Shown piece by piece: positions 1 through 8,536 of a DNA stretch of 64,000 nt. Source of the DNA: Halomonas sp. JB37. Lineage in GTDB: Bacteria; Pseudomonadota; Gammaproteobacteria; Pseudomonadales; Halomonadaceae. Position 1 is the first letter of the stretch. Each line of letters begins with the position of its first letter. The stretch covers positions 2,666,001-2,730,000 of the forward strand of contig NZ_NRGW01000001.1 in the NCBI RefSeq assembly GCF_002332255.1, read 5' to 3'. The notes beneath the pieces are model-generated. The model searched no databases. It saw only the letters and a list, made by a program, of their open reading frames with translations, and was not told where the DNA came from. The position numbers and the translations under genes are program-made.

Positions 1-238
1 CAATATCCATGGAAGGAGCGGACTCGTCGCGCAACCGGGCCATGATGCCGGCAGAAAGATCAATACTTACATCAACCCCTCTTTCACGCTGCATCATGCT
101 GCGTGCTAAATGGTAACGCCTCCATGTCTCTGCGGCACCGTCATCATTAGGCAGTGCTTTCAACACTCGGCGTAGCTCAAGCTCATCACTCTCGCCATCC
201 ATTAACACCGAAAGTGATTCCCGTGTGTTTTGACTCAT
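1..238 (-). CDS. rseA: Anti-sigma-E factor RseA, N-terminal part (cut by window edge)
   Basis: Reading leftward from an ATG at 238, the frame stays open to the window edge (79 codons seen). It begins MSQNTRESLSVLMDGESDEL and continues with an RRVLKAL...WRRYHLARSMM pattern. This is the RseA/MucA N-terminal domain, the cytoplasmic part that clamps sigma-E at the inner membrane; the transmembrane and periplasmic parts lie outside the window. It follows rpoE on the same strand, as expected for the sigma-E regulatory unit. The gap to rpoE is about 300 bases, far longer than usual for this pair. Confidence 0.9.
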   Translation of the reverse strand, partial: MSQNTRESLSVLMDGESDELELRRVLKALPNDDGAAETWRRYHLARSMMQRERGVDVSIDLSAGIMARLRDESAPSMDI

Positions 239-541
239 ACTTCACACCCTCACACTGTTTAAAAGAAGTACTGAGGCAACGCTTGCGAGTTAAACGCACT
301 ATCGCCCCGACGACTTCACTGGCCAAAACAAATCTTAACAACTGCTGTTTAAGGCCCATCATTTCAATCTTTTGCCAATTAGCACTTTTGTCAATTAAGA
401 CGCTTGTCAATTAAGACAATGCCTACTAATCAAGGCAGTCAGCTCTATGACGCGTCATTTCCCAGACAGTTCACAAAAAAGTAAAAGCTAATTCTTGTGA
501 AGGCATTCCTTGCCAGCCATATTGCTTGCTACTTATGACCA
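239..541. other. Gap between rpoE and rseA, with promoter-like repeats
   Basis: This 303-base stretch holds no convincing gene; short frames in it overlap the rseA start out of frame and match no known protein. It is richer in A and T than its surroundings. It contains a three-copy 16-base tandem array (369-416) described separately. There is no obvious hairpin plus T-run after rpoE. The gap suggests that rseA can be transcribed from its own promoter as well as from rpoE; that is inference. Confidence 0.5.
369..416 (-). repeat. Three 16-base tandem units carrying TTGACA-like boxes
   Basis: On the minus strand the units read TCTTAATTGACAAGCG, TCTTAATTGACAAAAG and TGCTAATTGGCAAAAG. Each contains a TTGACA or TTGGCA, the ideal sigma-70 -35 hexamer. 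They lie 130-180 bases before the rseA start and point toward it. The third unit is most diverged, as expected for an ageing duplication. A role as stacked -35 elements or protein-binding repeats is inference. Confidence 0.7.
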
Positions 542-1141
542 TCATTCATCGCGACTGTTCCGTGCCGTGGAAACAAGCGGGCGAATATGTTCGTCGACCG
601 CTTCGCGAGCGCGAAAAATACGTGAGCGCACGGTGCCTACCGGACACTGCATCACCTGCGCTATATCTTCATAGGCAAGGCCATCTAACTCGCGCAAGGT
701 AATTGCGGTACGCAGATCGTCGGGCAGGTTATCAATTGCCTGATAGACCGCTGCCTCTAATTGGTCTCTGGCAATGGCGGCTTCTGGCGATTCAGAGTCT
801 GCCAACCGACCGCTTTGATCGATAATCTCAGCATCAACAATATCTAAATCGCTACCGGGCGGCCGACGCCCCCGCGAAACCAAATAGTTTTTCGCCGTAT
901 TGATCGCAATCCGATACATCCACGTATAAAAAGCACTTTCCGCGCGAAACTTACCTAAGGCACGGTACGCCTTAATAAATGCCTCCTGCGCCACATCCTG
1001 AACTTCAGAGTGATCGTGTACGTAGCGGCTAATTAGGCCAATAATTTTATGCTGGTATTTTTTTACCAGCAGATCGAAAGCGCGCGTATCACCTTTTTGA
1101 GCACGTTCAACAAGCTGTTGGTCTGTTTCCCGAGTGCCCAT
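542..1141 (-). CDS. rpoE: RNA polymerase sigma-E factor (ECF, RpoE/AlgU type)
   Basis: This 199-residue ECF sigma factor directs RNA polymerase to envelope-stress promoters. Sigma region 2 is near residues 20-90 (HSEVQDVAQEAFIKAYR, then the aromatic FYTWMYRIAIN -10 contact helix). Sigma region 4 is near 130-185 (LPDDLRTAITLRELDGL and CPVGTVRSRIFRAR, the -35 binding helix-turn-helix). The start ATG at 1141 is preceded by GAGGAG. Length matches E. coli RpoE (191) and P. aeruginosa AlgU (193). It is followed by rseA, so it is probably held inactive at the membrane until RseA is cut by regulated proteolysis. Confidence 0.95.
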   Translation of the reverse strand: MGTRETDQQLVERAQKGDTRAFDLLVKKYQHKIIGLISRYVHDHSEVQDVAQEAFIKAYRALGKFRAESAFYTWMYRIAINTAKNYLVSRGRRPPGSDLDIVDAEIIDQSGRLADSESPEAAIARDQLEAAVYQAIDNLPDDLRTAITLRELDGLAYEDIAQVMQCPVGTVRSRIFRAREAVDEHIRPLVSTARNSRDE

Positions 1142-1316
1142 TCACACGCTCCTCAAGCCCGTACGGCATGCGCCGAGCCCCATTCCTATTAGCCCTAACC
1201 AGTGGGCGTTCACAGCAAGCAGCATAGCGTCCCTTGGGCATTGATTAATAATAAGTGAAAGTAAACGGCGAACGTATCGTCCGCACCTGTTGCCACATTC
1301 TATGATAAAGCTATAT

Positions 1317-1367
1317 TTTTTTAACAAGCTAAGTTTTTTAACAACCTAAGTTTTTTAACAATCTAAG
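1317..1367. repeat. Three 17-base AT-rich tandem units
   Basis: The units are TTTTTTAACAAGCTAAG, TTTTTTAACAACCTAAG and TTTTTTAACAATCTAAG; only one position differs between copies. On the minus strand each copy contains TTGTTA followed by A-tracts, pointing toward rpoE about 175-225 bases away. The 17-base period is about 1.6 helical turns. The A-tracts could act as UP-element or curved DNA. Confidence 0.8.
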
Positions 1368-1500
1368 CGCGTTGACCCGCTACATTTTATAACAATATGG
1401 CGCCAGTGTTACGCGTTCTGTGCGGCGCATCAAGCGCTTAATCTGAATACATAAAAACCCTGTGGCTGACACTTTTCGACCCCCGATAGTTCCACAGCAA

Positions 1501-1530
1501 TTGATTTTTACCTACTCAGCAAGCGATAGT
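1501..1530 (+). promoter_or_regulatory. Possible sigma-70 promoter for the DAHP synthase
   Basis: TTGATT (1501-1506) and GATAGT (1525-1530) are separated by 18 bases and lie about 60 bases before the chosen start at 1591. Both boxes are only partial matches to consensus. No TyrR or other aromatic-amino-acid operator is evident. Confidence 0.3.
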
Positions 1531-1590
1531 AGGCGCCACTTTTATCGCTCCCTCACTTTTTTCAACCATTACGCAAGCACAGGTAGCAAG

Positions 1591-2667
1591 ATGTCAGAAC
1601 AACAGGTTAATAACCTTAACGTCCTCGCTCAAGACGTACTCACCACACCAGAAGCCCTCAAGAATGCAGTGCCGCTTACTGATGCAGCAGAGCGCACCGT
1701 CATTGAGGGTCGCCAAACCATCCAGAATATCCTAGATGGCAATGACCCGCGACTGCTGGTCGTTGTCGGCCCATGTTCAATTCACGATGTCGATGCTGCG
1801 CTGGATTACGCTCGTCGCCTACGCACATTGGCCGATCAAGTCAGCGACAGCCTGTATATAGTCATGCGCGTATACTTCGAGAAGCCGCGCACAACGGTGG
1901 GCTGGAAAGGCCTTATTAATGACCCGCATCTCAACGATTCTTTTGAGATCGATGAGGGCCTGCACATCGCACGCAAGCTGCTGGTCGATCTTGCCGAAAT
2001 GGGCCTACCTTTGGCCACCGAAGCGCTGGATCCAATTTCGCCACAGTACATGCAAGACTGTATCAGTTGGTCAGCCATCGGCGCACGTACCACCGAGTCT
2101 CAGACTCACCGCGAAATGGCGTCTGGCCTTTCTTGCCCCGTCGGGTTTAAAAACGGTACAGACGGCAGCCTTGATGTCGCCATTAACGCGCTTGAGTCTG
2201 TTGCCAGCCCGCACAATTTCTTGGGCATTAACCAGGCCGGCCAAGTGGCCATCATTCGTACGCGCGGCAATGCCTACGGCCATGTAGTACTGCGTGGCGG
2301 TAACGGCAAGCCCAACTACGACAGCGTAAGCGTGGCACTCGCAGAGAAAGAGCTGAAAAAAGCCAAGCTCTCACCCAACATCATGATTGACTGCTCTCAC
2401 GCCAACTCCAATAAAGATGCGGCGCTACAGCCATTAGTACTAGAAAACGTCACTAACCAAATTTTGGAAGGCAACACCTCCATTATCGGGTTAATGGTTG
2501 AGTCTAATATTGGCTGGGGCAATCAGAAACTAACCGAAGACCTCAGCCAGCTTCAGTATGGCGTATCCATTACCGATGCATGCATCGACTGGGACACCAC
2601 GGTAGAAGCATTCAAGCACATGAACGATAAACTCACCGTTCCACTAGCTAAGCGCATTGCCCAGTAA
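1591..2667 (+). CDS. aroF: 3-deoxy-7-phosphoheptulonate synthase (DAHP synthase, class I)
   Basis: The enzyme condenses phosphoenolpyruvate and erythrose 4-phosphate in the first step of the shikimate pathway. It is 358 residues from the ATG at 1591, matching AroF/AroG/AroH (about 350). Visible family motifs are VVGPCSIHD, the PRTTVGWKG substrate loop, GARTTESQTHRE, PVGFKNGTDG, and the metal-ligand DCSHANSNKD. The frame is open upstream to 1462, but that part has no family match, and AGGTAG lies just before 1591. Which amino acid inhibits this paralogue (Phe, Tyr or Trp) cannot be told from motifs alone, so the symbol is approximate. A terminator follows. Confidence 0.93.
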   Translation: MSEQQVNNLNVLAQDVLTTPEALKNAVPLTDAAERTVIEGRQTIQNILDGNDPRLLVVVGPCSIHDVDAALDYARRLRTLADQVSDSLYIVMRVYFEKPRTTVGWKGLINDPHLNDSFEIDEGLHIARKLLVDLAEMGLPLATEALDPISPQYMQDCISWSAIGARTTESQTHREMASGLSCPVGFKNGTDGSLDVAINALESVASPHNFLGINQAGQVAIIRTRGNAYGHVVLRGGNGKPNYDSVSVALAEKELKKAKLSPNIMIDCSHANSNKDAALQPLVLENVTNQILEGNTSIIGLMVESNIGWGNQKLTEDLSQLQYGVSITDACIDWDTTVEAFKHMNDKLTVPLAKRIAQ

Positions 2668-2708
2668 GCCTATTAATCAAGTAAGCGCTTATTAAGAAAA
2701 CCGTTTAA

Positions 2709-2731
2709 TCCCCGCTAAGGCGGGGGTTTTT
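2709..2731 (+). terminator. Rho-independent terminator after the DAHP synthase
   Basis: A stem CCCCGC / GCGGGG with a TAAG-type loop is followed by five T residues, about 45 bases after the stop codon at 2667. Confidence 0.9.
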
Positions 2732-2774
2732 GTTTCTTAACAGCGCTGCTCCGAACACGCCTCCCTGAGCAGTT

Positions 2775-2830
2775 CTCCCTAAAAAATCCCTGCTAAAAAG
2801 CCTCTCTAAGAAAACCTCTCAGAAATCTCA
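2775..2830. repeat. Degenerate four-unit tandem repeat downstream of dinG
   Basis: Four 14-15 base units share a CTCy-CTAAAAA-like pattern (CTCCCTAAAAAATCC, CTGCTAAAAAGCCT, CTCTAAGAAAACCT, CTCAGAAATCTCAT). They fill the gap between the aroF terminator and the dinG stop codon. The similarity is weak, but the period is steady. Confidence 0.45.
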
Positions 2831-2843
2831 TCACGGCGGTACT

Positions 2844-4973
2844 TTATTGGACAATTTCACGCCGAAAAGGCGGCAGTGCATCCAGCAAGGCTTGCCCGTA
2901 ACGGCGGGTAATTACGCGCTTATCTAGCAAAGTAATCGTGCCGCGATCGCTTTCTTTACGAATCAATCGGCCACAGGCCTGGACCAGCTTTATAGAGGCA
3001 TCGGGCACGCTAATGCGCATAAAGGCATTACCGCCCTGGCTCTCTATCCACTCTGCTAAGGTGGCGCCCACCGGGTCATCGGGTACAGCAAACGGCAAGC
3101 GCGTAATGACCACATGAGTTAGATAATCGCCTGGCAGATCGATACCTTCAGCAAAACTAGCCAAGCCAAAAATAATGCTGCCATCGCCTTTATCAACCGC
3201 TGCACGATGCCTTTCGATCAACTCACGCTTGGGCAGTGCATCCTGCGCCAATACGCGAGCTTTAACGCTAGCAGGCAATGCTTTATCGACTGCGCGCAGC
3301 TGCGCACGGGAAGAAAACAGCACCAGCGCAGCCTCTTTGTCGGCCAACTGAGAGACAAAGCTGACGATGGCTCTCTCGTGAGCCTCCCTATCGCTAGGGT
3401 CAGTCGCTTCTTTCGGCACTCGCAACACGGCGTTGGCATAGTCAAACGGGCTAGGCAATGCCTGATAACGATAGCGATTAGCCAGGCCCGCGCGCTCTTG
3501 TAAGCGCTCAAAGCGACCTAGCGCCGTCAACGTTGCCGATGTTACGACGGCGCCGTGACAGCGGCCCCACAAATGCTTAGCCAGGGTGTGGGCAGCCGAA
3601 ACGGGGCTGGCCGAAAACTCAATTTCCGGCTCTCCAGCCACGCGGCTAAGGGTAATCCAACGAGCGCTGGGCGCCTCATTAGCCGCATCCTGCTCGCTAA
3701 ATGCCTGCCACAATGCATGAGCTTCTAAGGCCCGCCCATGCAGGAGCGCCACAAGTGGCAGCCACGTTTCGGCCTGTTCGCGATCCAAGCCGGTTTGCTT
3801 ATCAGGGTCCAGGCTTTCACGCAAAATGTCGCTGATACTTTCAAGACAGCGCGACAGCGAAGCAAACATCACCAGTAGCTGCTGGGCCTGCTCGCGCAAC
3901 GCATCCGGAATCTGCCCCTTCTCGAATCGCAGTTGATGTGTCGCCTCTTCATCGGCTAACCCATTCGGCCGCCCCGCCAGTTGATGGCCCACGCTAAACA
4001 CATCACCCAGCGTAGGCTCAAGGTTATGAATCAACTCAGGCAAGCTTGTCAAAAGCCGGGCGACGGTGGGCTGGACGGCCAACCCCTGATGCAAGTCAGT
4101 CAGACTGGTTCTTAACGTCTTCAACCAGCGCAAACAGCCATGCACCGCAAAACGGTGCGCGAAGTGTGAAAGCGCCTTCTCAGGCAGGTGGTGGCCCTCA
4201 TCAAACACGAAAATGCAGTCTGCCGGGTCGGGCAAAATAGCACCGCCCCCCAGCGCTAAATCAGCTAGCACAAGATCGTGGTTGGCAACGATAACGTCGG
4301 CATTTTCAAGCTCGCGCCGCGAACGGAAAAACGCGCAGGCACCAAAATGCCCGCAGCGCCTGCCCGTGCACTGGCGATGATCGACCGTTAAACGGCGCCA
4401 ATGCGCATCGTCAATGGCCGCCGGCCAATTATCACGATCACCTTCCCACTCCCCCTGGCCGTATGCCTGCGCCATATCGCTAGCGAGCACGCTAAAATCG
4501 CTACTTTGTGTTTGCAACGACTGCTCAAAAAGCGAAAGCGTTGGGTTGGGGTCAGTGCCTTCCAGCTCTTGATCCAAACGTGCAACGCACACATAGCGAC
4601 CTCGCCCTTTCGCTAATGCGTAGCGAAAGGCAATGCCACTATGGCTAGCCAGCGAAGGCAAGTCCTGGTTGAGCACCTGCTCTTGGAGGGCGACCGTTGC
4701 GGTCGATACAATTAACCGCTTGCCTCGCGCCTTAGCAATCGGTAGCGCGGCAATCAAATAGGCCAGCGTCTTCCCCGTACCGGTACCCGCTTCCAGCACG
4801 CAGACATGGGTATCGTTAGTCCGCTTACCCTCGCTATCACTTTCGATATTACCGAGGGTGCGGGCAATTTCGGCGATCATCATACGCTGCCCGTAGCGTG
4901 GGGTTAGCCCAAGGCTTTCCACCACGCGACGATAAGCGTCTTGAATCTCGCCTTTTAGGGCTGTATCAAGCAT
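2844..4973 (-). CDS. dinG: ATP-dependent DNA helicase DinG (XPD-like, iron-sulfur)
   Basis: This 709-residue superfamily 2 helicase unwinds 5'-3' and resolves R-loops and other repair intermediates in the cytoplasm. Walker A is EAGTGTGKT at residues 61-69; the DEAH-type box is DEGHH near 260. Four cysteines (RYVC, then CTGRRC and GHFGAC with 4- and 5-residue spacing) match the 4Fe-4S ligands of E. coli DinG. Motifs V-VI occur near ASFAEGIDLPG and VQACGRLIRKESDRG. Length is close to the E. coli protein (716). It starts five bases after the rhlB stop codon, downstream of rhlB, so the two are probably cotranscribed. Confidence 0.95.
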   Translation of the reverse strand: MLDTALKGEIQDAYRRVVESLGLTPRYGQRMMIAEIARTLGNIESDSEGKRTNDTHVCVLEAGTGTGKTLAYLIAALPIAKARGKRLIVSTATVALQEQVLNQDLPSLASHSGIAFRYALAKGRGRYVCVARLDQELEGTDPNPTLSLFEQSLQTQSSDFSVLASDMAQAYGQGEWEGDRDNWPAAIDDAHWRRLTVDHRQCTGRRCGHFGACAFFRSRRELENADVIVANHDLVLADLALGGGAILPDPADCIFVFDEGHHLPEKALSHFAHRFAVHGCLRWLKTLRTSLTDLHQGLAVQPTVARLLTSLPELIHNLEPTLGDVFSVGHQLAGRPNGLADEEATHQLRFEKGQIPDALREQAQQLLVMFASLSRCLESISDILRESLDPDKQTGLDREQAETWLPLVALLHGRALEAHALWQAFSEQDAANEAPSARWITLSRVAGEPEIEFSASPVSAAHTLAKHLWGRCHGAVVTSATLTALGRFERLQERAGLANRYRYQALPSPFDYANAVLRVPKEATDPSDREAHERAIVSFVSQLADKEAALVLFSSRAQLRAVDKALPASVKARVLAQDALPKRELIERHRAAVDKGDGSIIFGLASFAEGIDLPGDYLTHVVITRLPFAVPDDPVGATLAEWIESQGGNAFMRISVPDASIKLVQACGRLIRKESDRGTITLLDKRVITRRYGQALLDALPPFRREIVQ

Positions 4974-4978
4974 GCGGT

Positions 4979-6253
4979 TTAGAGCATACCTTCCGGCGGA
5001 TGTACGCAGGGCAGCTTGTCGTTGATGTACTGCTCGATTTCCGGCAGTGAAAACGCATCTTCCTCTCCGACAAAGCTAATCGAGACGCCCTTCGCACCTG
5101 CACGCCCGGTGCGTCCAATGCGATGCACGTAGTCTTCGGGATCTTCAGGCAGGGTGTAATTGATGACGTGGCTTACGTCTTCAATATGAATCCCACGGCC
5201 GGCCACATCGGTTGCGACCAATACCTGAATTTCGCCTTCACGAAAGCTTTCCAGCGTTTTGATACGCTGATTTTGCGGCACATCGCCCGACAACATCGCC
5301 ACGCTCACGCCAGCTTTGCTAAGCAGATCATTCAGCTTACGCACCAAATCACGACGATTACCGAAAACCATGACGCGCTCAAAGCTTTCCTGCTGTAGCA
5401 AATTAACCAGCAAGCGTTGCTTATCGTCATCTGACACCAAGTAAACGCGCTGATCTATATCTGCCTGGTTTTCAACCGTCACTGCTATTTCGACGTGGGC
5501 AGGATCAAGCGTCCACTGGCTGGCGAGATTGAGAATGTCGTCGGTAAAGGTAGCCGAGAACAGAAACGTTTGACGCTCTTCTGTTTTCGGCGTGTAGCGA
5601 ATAATCCGCTTCACGTCAGGGATAAAGCCCATCGACAACATACGGTCGGCTTCATCCAGCACCAGTACTTCGACTTCACTGAGATCAATATCGCGCTTTT
5701 GATGGAAGTCCAGTAAGCGCCCTGGCGTTGCCACCAGAATATCGATTTTGCTACCCAGGCTCTCACGCTGCTTCTGATAGTCCATACCGCCGACGACGCT
5801 GGCCACATTGAGCTGCGTAAAGCGTGCTAAGGCTTTGGCATCTTTTTCAATCTGCAGCGCTAGCTCGCGGGTAGGCGCAATGATCAGCGCGCGTGGTGCA
5901 CCCGGCTTTTGACCATCGGGCGTGGGCTCTTCTAGGAAGTAGCTCATGACTGAGATCAAAAATGCGGCTGTTTTACCGGTTCCCGTTTGCGCTTTGCCGA
6001 CAATGTCACCACCTAAAAGCGTCTGGCGCAGGGCCTCAGCTTGAATAGGTGTGCAGTACTCAAACCCTTGGGCATGAATAGCGCGCATCAGTGGCAGCGG
6101 CAGATCAAAGTCATGAAAGCGCCACTTGCCGGCCACGGCGGGCACCTGAAACTGACGAAGATCCCAGCTCGACTGGCGACGACGCGGCTTCCGACGGCGG
6201 CGTTTTGGCTTGCGGTTCTGGGCCGGTGCTGTGGTCTGTTCCGACTCGCTCAT
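4979..6253 (-). CDS. rhlB: DEAD-box ATP-dependent RNA helicase, RhlB type
   Basis: This 424-residue RNA helicase resembles RhlB, the degradosome helicase that partners RNase E. Residues 12-30 are a lysine/arginine-rich RNA-binding tail ([13 protein letters not shown]). The Q motif (TPIQAEAL) follows, then [11 protein letters not shown] (motif I), [22 protein letters not shown] (DEAD), FSATF (SAT), and [10 protein letters not shown] with [10 protein letters not shown] (motif VI). The C-terminus ends soon after the helicase core, as in RhlB ([11 protein letters not shown]). The next gene on the strand is dinG. Other DEAD-box subfamilies cannot be fully excluded without a tree. Confidence 0.88.
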   Translation of the reverse strand: MSESEQTTAPAQNRKPKRRRRKPRRRQSSWDLRQFQVPAVAGKWRFHDFDLPLPLMRAIHAQGFEYCTPIQAEALRQTLLGGDIVGKAQTGTGKTAAFLISVMSYFLEEPTPDGQKPGAPRALIIAPTRELALQIEKDAKALARFTQLNVASVVGGMDYQKQRESLGSKIDILVATPGRLLDFHQKRDIDLSEVEVLVLDEADRMLSMGFIPDVKRIIRYTPKTEERQTFLFSATFTDDILNLASQWTLDPAHVEIAVTVENQADIDQRVYLVSDDDKQRLLVNLLQQESFERVMVFGNRRDLVRKLNDLLSKAGVSVAMLSGDVPQNQRIKTLESFREGEIQVLVATDVAGRGIHIEDVSHVINYTLPEDPEDYVHRIGRTGRAGAKGVSISFVGEEDAFSLPEIEQYINDKLPCVHPPEGML

Positions 6254-6398
6254 AGGCTGTCTATCTGTCCATTGCTGTGGAGGTTAGGCATTAAGAAGTG
6301 CGCATTGTACCAGGGCTTGGCGATAAGAGCGCGTCCTGCTGTCGAAGGAGGCCCAAGGCCTGTTAGAATAGCCGTCAAATCGACGTAAGGAGCGCGAC

Positions 6399-6644
6399 AT
6401 GACGCGTAAGAAAAAAACCCGCTCACTGGCCGACAAGGTCACTATACGTACTGGACGGCGCAAAGATTACAAAAAATGGCGACACGACAACCCTGATCAG
6501 GTGGTTTCCTCGGTGCGTTTTGTAGCTAAAAAGCAGCAGCAGCGCAAGCTGCAAGCGGTGAAAAAGCTCGCCCGCCAGCAGAGCGGCCAAACCATTGCTA
6601 TTCATCCTGACAAGCCTGACAGCCCTAAAGGAAGCGACTCGTAA
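6399..6644 (+). CDS. Small basic conserved-type protein, function unknown
   Basis: This 81-residue cytoplasmic protein is very basic. It opens MTRKKKTRSLADKVTIRTGR and is followed by a region rich in K, R and Q (KKQQQRKLQAVKKLARQQ) that could form a helix. The start ATG is preceded by AAGGAG. Its stop codon overlaps the xthA start (TAATG), so the two are translationally coupled. I do not recognise a family. The charge suggests nucleic-acid or ribosome contact; this is inference. The tight coupling to a repair nuclease is the only functional clue. Confidence 0.8.
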   Translation: MTRKKKTRSLADKVTIRTGRRKDYKKWRHDNPDQVVSSVRFVAKKQQQRKLQAVKKLARQQSGQTIAIHPDKPDSPKGSDS

Positions 6645-7471
6645 TGCGCTTGGTTTCGTTCAACATCAACGGCATTCGTGCACGCCTTCACCAGCTACAG
6701 GCACTGATCGATACCCAGCAGCCTGATGTGATTGGCCTGCAGGAAATCAAAGTACAAGACAGCGAATTCCCACTCGCTAACGTAGAAGCGATGGGCTATC
6801 ACGTTTTTCATCACGGTCAAAAGGGGCATTATGGCGTTGCCCTAATGTGCCGCCAAGCGCCGCAAGACGTTTTTTACGGCTTTCCGGATGATGAAGAGGA
6901 CGCACAGCGGCGCATGATTGGCGTACGCCTGCTAGCTGACGATGGTGAACCCGTAACGATCTGGAATGGCTACTTCCCTCAGGGTGAAAACGTTACGCAC
7001 CCGACCAAGTTTCCGCATAAAGAACGCTTTTATGGCCAGCTCGCCAGATTGCTTAACGAACAGCATCGACCTGACGAGCGGCTAGCAGTGATGGGCGACT
7101 TCAACATTTCGCCCGAAGACCAAGATATCGGCATTGGTGAAGCTAATCGCAAGCGCTGGCTACGCGAAGGCAAAGCCAGCTTCCAACCGATTGAGCGTGA
7201 GTGGCTCACTGGCATTAAAGCCTGGGGATTAATCGATAGCTATCGTCTTTGCTATCCGCATACCGACAATCGCTTCAGCTGGTTTGACTACCGCTCCAAA
7301 GCGTTTGATCAAGACCCCAAGCGCGGCCTGCGCATTGATTACATCTTGGTCACCAAGCCGCTGGCCGAATGCACCACTGACTCAGGCATTGACTATGACC
7401 TGCGAGGCATTGAGCGTCCTTCTGATCATGCGCCGATTTGGAGCGACTTTAACCTAACGCTCAAAGCTTAG
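6644..7471 (+). CDS. xthA: Exodeoxyribonuclease III (AP endonuclease)
   Basis: This 275-residue member of the exonuclease III / endonuclease-exonuclease-phosphatase family cuts abasic sites in base-excision repair and degrades duplex DNA 3'-5'. Key motifs are FNINGIRARL (metal Asn), LQEIKVQD (catalytic Glu), GDFNISPEDQDIG (Asp and Asn), RIDYILV, and the terminal PSDHAPIW with the catalytic Asp-His. Length matches E. coli XthA (268). It overlaps the preceding small gene by one base. Its stop codon overlaps that of the convergent TPR gene by four bases, leaving no room for a terminator. Confidence 0.95.
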   Translation: MRLVSFNINGIRARLHQLQALIDTQQPDVIGLQEIKVQDSEFPLANVEAMGYHVFHHGQKGHYGVALMCRQAPQDVFYGFPDDEEDAQRRMIGVRLLADDGEPVTIWNGYFPQGENVTHPTKFPHKERFYGQLARLLNEQHRPDERLAVMGDFNISPEDQDIGIGEANRKRWLREGKASFQPIEREWLTGIKAWGLIDSYRLCYPHTDNRFSWFDYRSKAFDQDPKRGLRIDYILVTKPLAECTTDSGIDYDLRGIERPSDHAPIWSDFNLTLKA

Positions 7472-8532
7472 CTAAAACTGGCTAGCCACTGCTCGGCTTC
7501 ATCGTCACCCAACGCTGACGCTCGAGTGAAAGCCTGCTTTGCCTGCTGATCATCACCCCAGGCGTAAGCTAACTGGCCATAGGCACGCCAATCAGCGGCG
7601 GACTCGGTATGTAGCGCTAAGGCCTGCCAGGCATTCAGCGCATTTTCAACATGCTTTGCCTGCTGCCAAGCGCTGGCCAGCAGGCGCAACGTTGATTCCT
7701 CTCGGACAATAGCGCCTTCACTCAGCGCCTGCTCAAGATACTCTGCCGCCCGGGCCGGCGTCCCTCCCGCAAGATGCAGCTGAATTAACAACCAGCGATC
7801 TTCAGGCTGCGTTAGCTTACCCAGCTGCCATGCCATGTCCCATAGGCCAGCGGCAACGTTCGCCTGTCCCGCCTGCTGAGCCAGCCCAGCCGCCTCTCGC
7901 CATTGAGCGGCATCGCTTTGAGTATCCAAACCATCCAGCAAACGGCTCAGCGACTGCTCACTCTGCCCTGCGTTTCGATAAACGGCCAGCATCAAGGTGT
8001 GCTGAGCGTCACTCGGCTGTGATGTTTTTTCCAGCGCCGTCTCAAGCCAGCCAGCGGCTTCATCCCAGCGCTCTTGCTGGGCAAGCAATCGGGTTAGCTG
8101 CCAGCTAGCATCAGCATCTTGATGATTAGCCAACCACTCACTAAGCAGTTCAATTGCCTGGTCACGCTGACCGGCAGCGCGACGCAATGACGCTTCTTCT
8201 CGTAGCCACTGTGCCGCCTGCTCGCTATCAACACCATTTAGTCCGCGGGCAATGGCCAGCCTATCGGCCGCCTCACCTGGCTGGTCCTGGCGCATCAATG
8301 CACCGGCCGCAAGCTGCTGATAGAGCGCGCTAGCCCAGCGATCTGACTGATTACCGCCGACTAATCGCTCCGCCTGCGACGTCGCCCGCTCGACAACATC
8401 ACTTAATAGACCTTGCTGCAACTGACGCTGCAATCCAGTGAGATCAGCAATAACATCGCCCGGCAGCGCAGGGCTTGCAAGCGCTCCGGCAGACCAGACG
8501 CTGAGTAATACAATAGACATCAGACGTTTCAT
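7468..8532 (-). CDS. Periplasmic TPR protein at the end of the TonB operon
   Basis: This 354-residue protein has a clean signal peptide (MKRLMSIVLLSVWSAGALAS). The rest is alpha-helical, rich in A, Q, W and L, with repeated helix pairs such as AAGWLETAL, WQLGKLTQPEDRWLL and AYAWGDDQQAKQAFTRAS typical of tetratricopeptide repeats. It is the last gene of the operon, five bases after tonB. A TPR gene in the same position closes the Vibrio TonB2/TtpC gene clusters, so it is probably an accessory of this TonB system. Its exact role is not known to me. Confidence 0.85.
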   Translation of the reverse strand: MKRLMSIVLLSVWSAGALASPALPGDVIADLTGLQRQLQQGLLSDVVERATSQAERLVGGNQSDRWASALYQQLAAGALMRQDQPGEAADRLAIARGLNGVDSEQAAQWLREEASLRRAAGQRDQAIELLSEWLANHQDADASWQLTRLLAQQERWDEAAGWLETALEKTSQPSDAQHTLMLAVYRNAGQSEQSLSRLLDGLDTQSDAAQWREAAGLAQQAGQANVAAGLWDMAWQLGKLTQPEDRWLLIQLHLAGGTPARAAEYLEQALSEGAIVREESTLRLLASAWQQAKHVENALNAWQALALHTESAADWRAYGQLAYAWGDDQQAKQAFTRASALGDDEAEQWLASFS

Positions 8533-8536
8533 AGCG

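Larger units (their letters stand above)
1142..1590. other. Divergent region between rpoE and the DAHP synthase
   Basis: These 449 bases must hold the promoters of both divergent genes. It contains an AT-rich three-copy 17-base array at 1317-1367. A frame opening at 1327 leftward has no family resemblance and I do not count it. In-frame codons upstream of 1591 extend the DAHP synthase frame to 1462 but look non-coding. I could not find a convincing GAACTT / TCTGA sigma-E promoter for rpoE. Confidence 0.5.

Noticed and set aside
186..410. 74-codon frame between rpoE and rseA (-)
   Set aside because: It overlaps the true rseA start in another frame; RseA itself is clearly recognisable.
1142..1327. 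Open frame of 61 codons upstream of rpoE (-)
   Set aside because: It begins inside the AT-rich repeat, lacks a ribosome-binding site and resembles no known protein.
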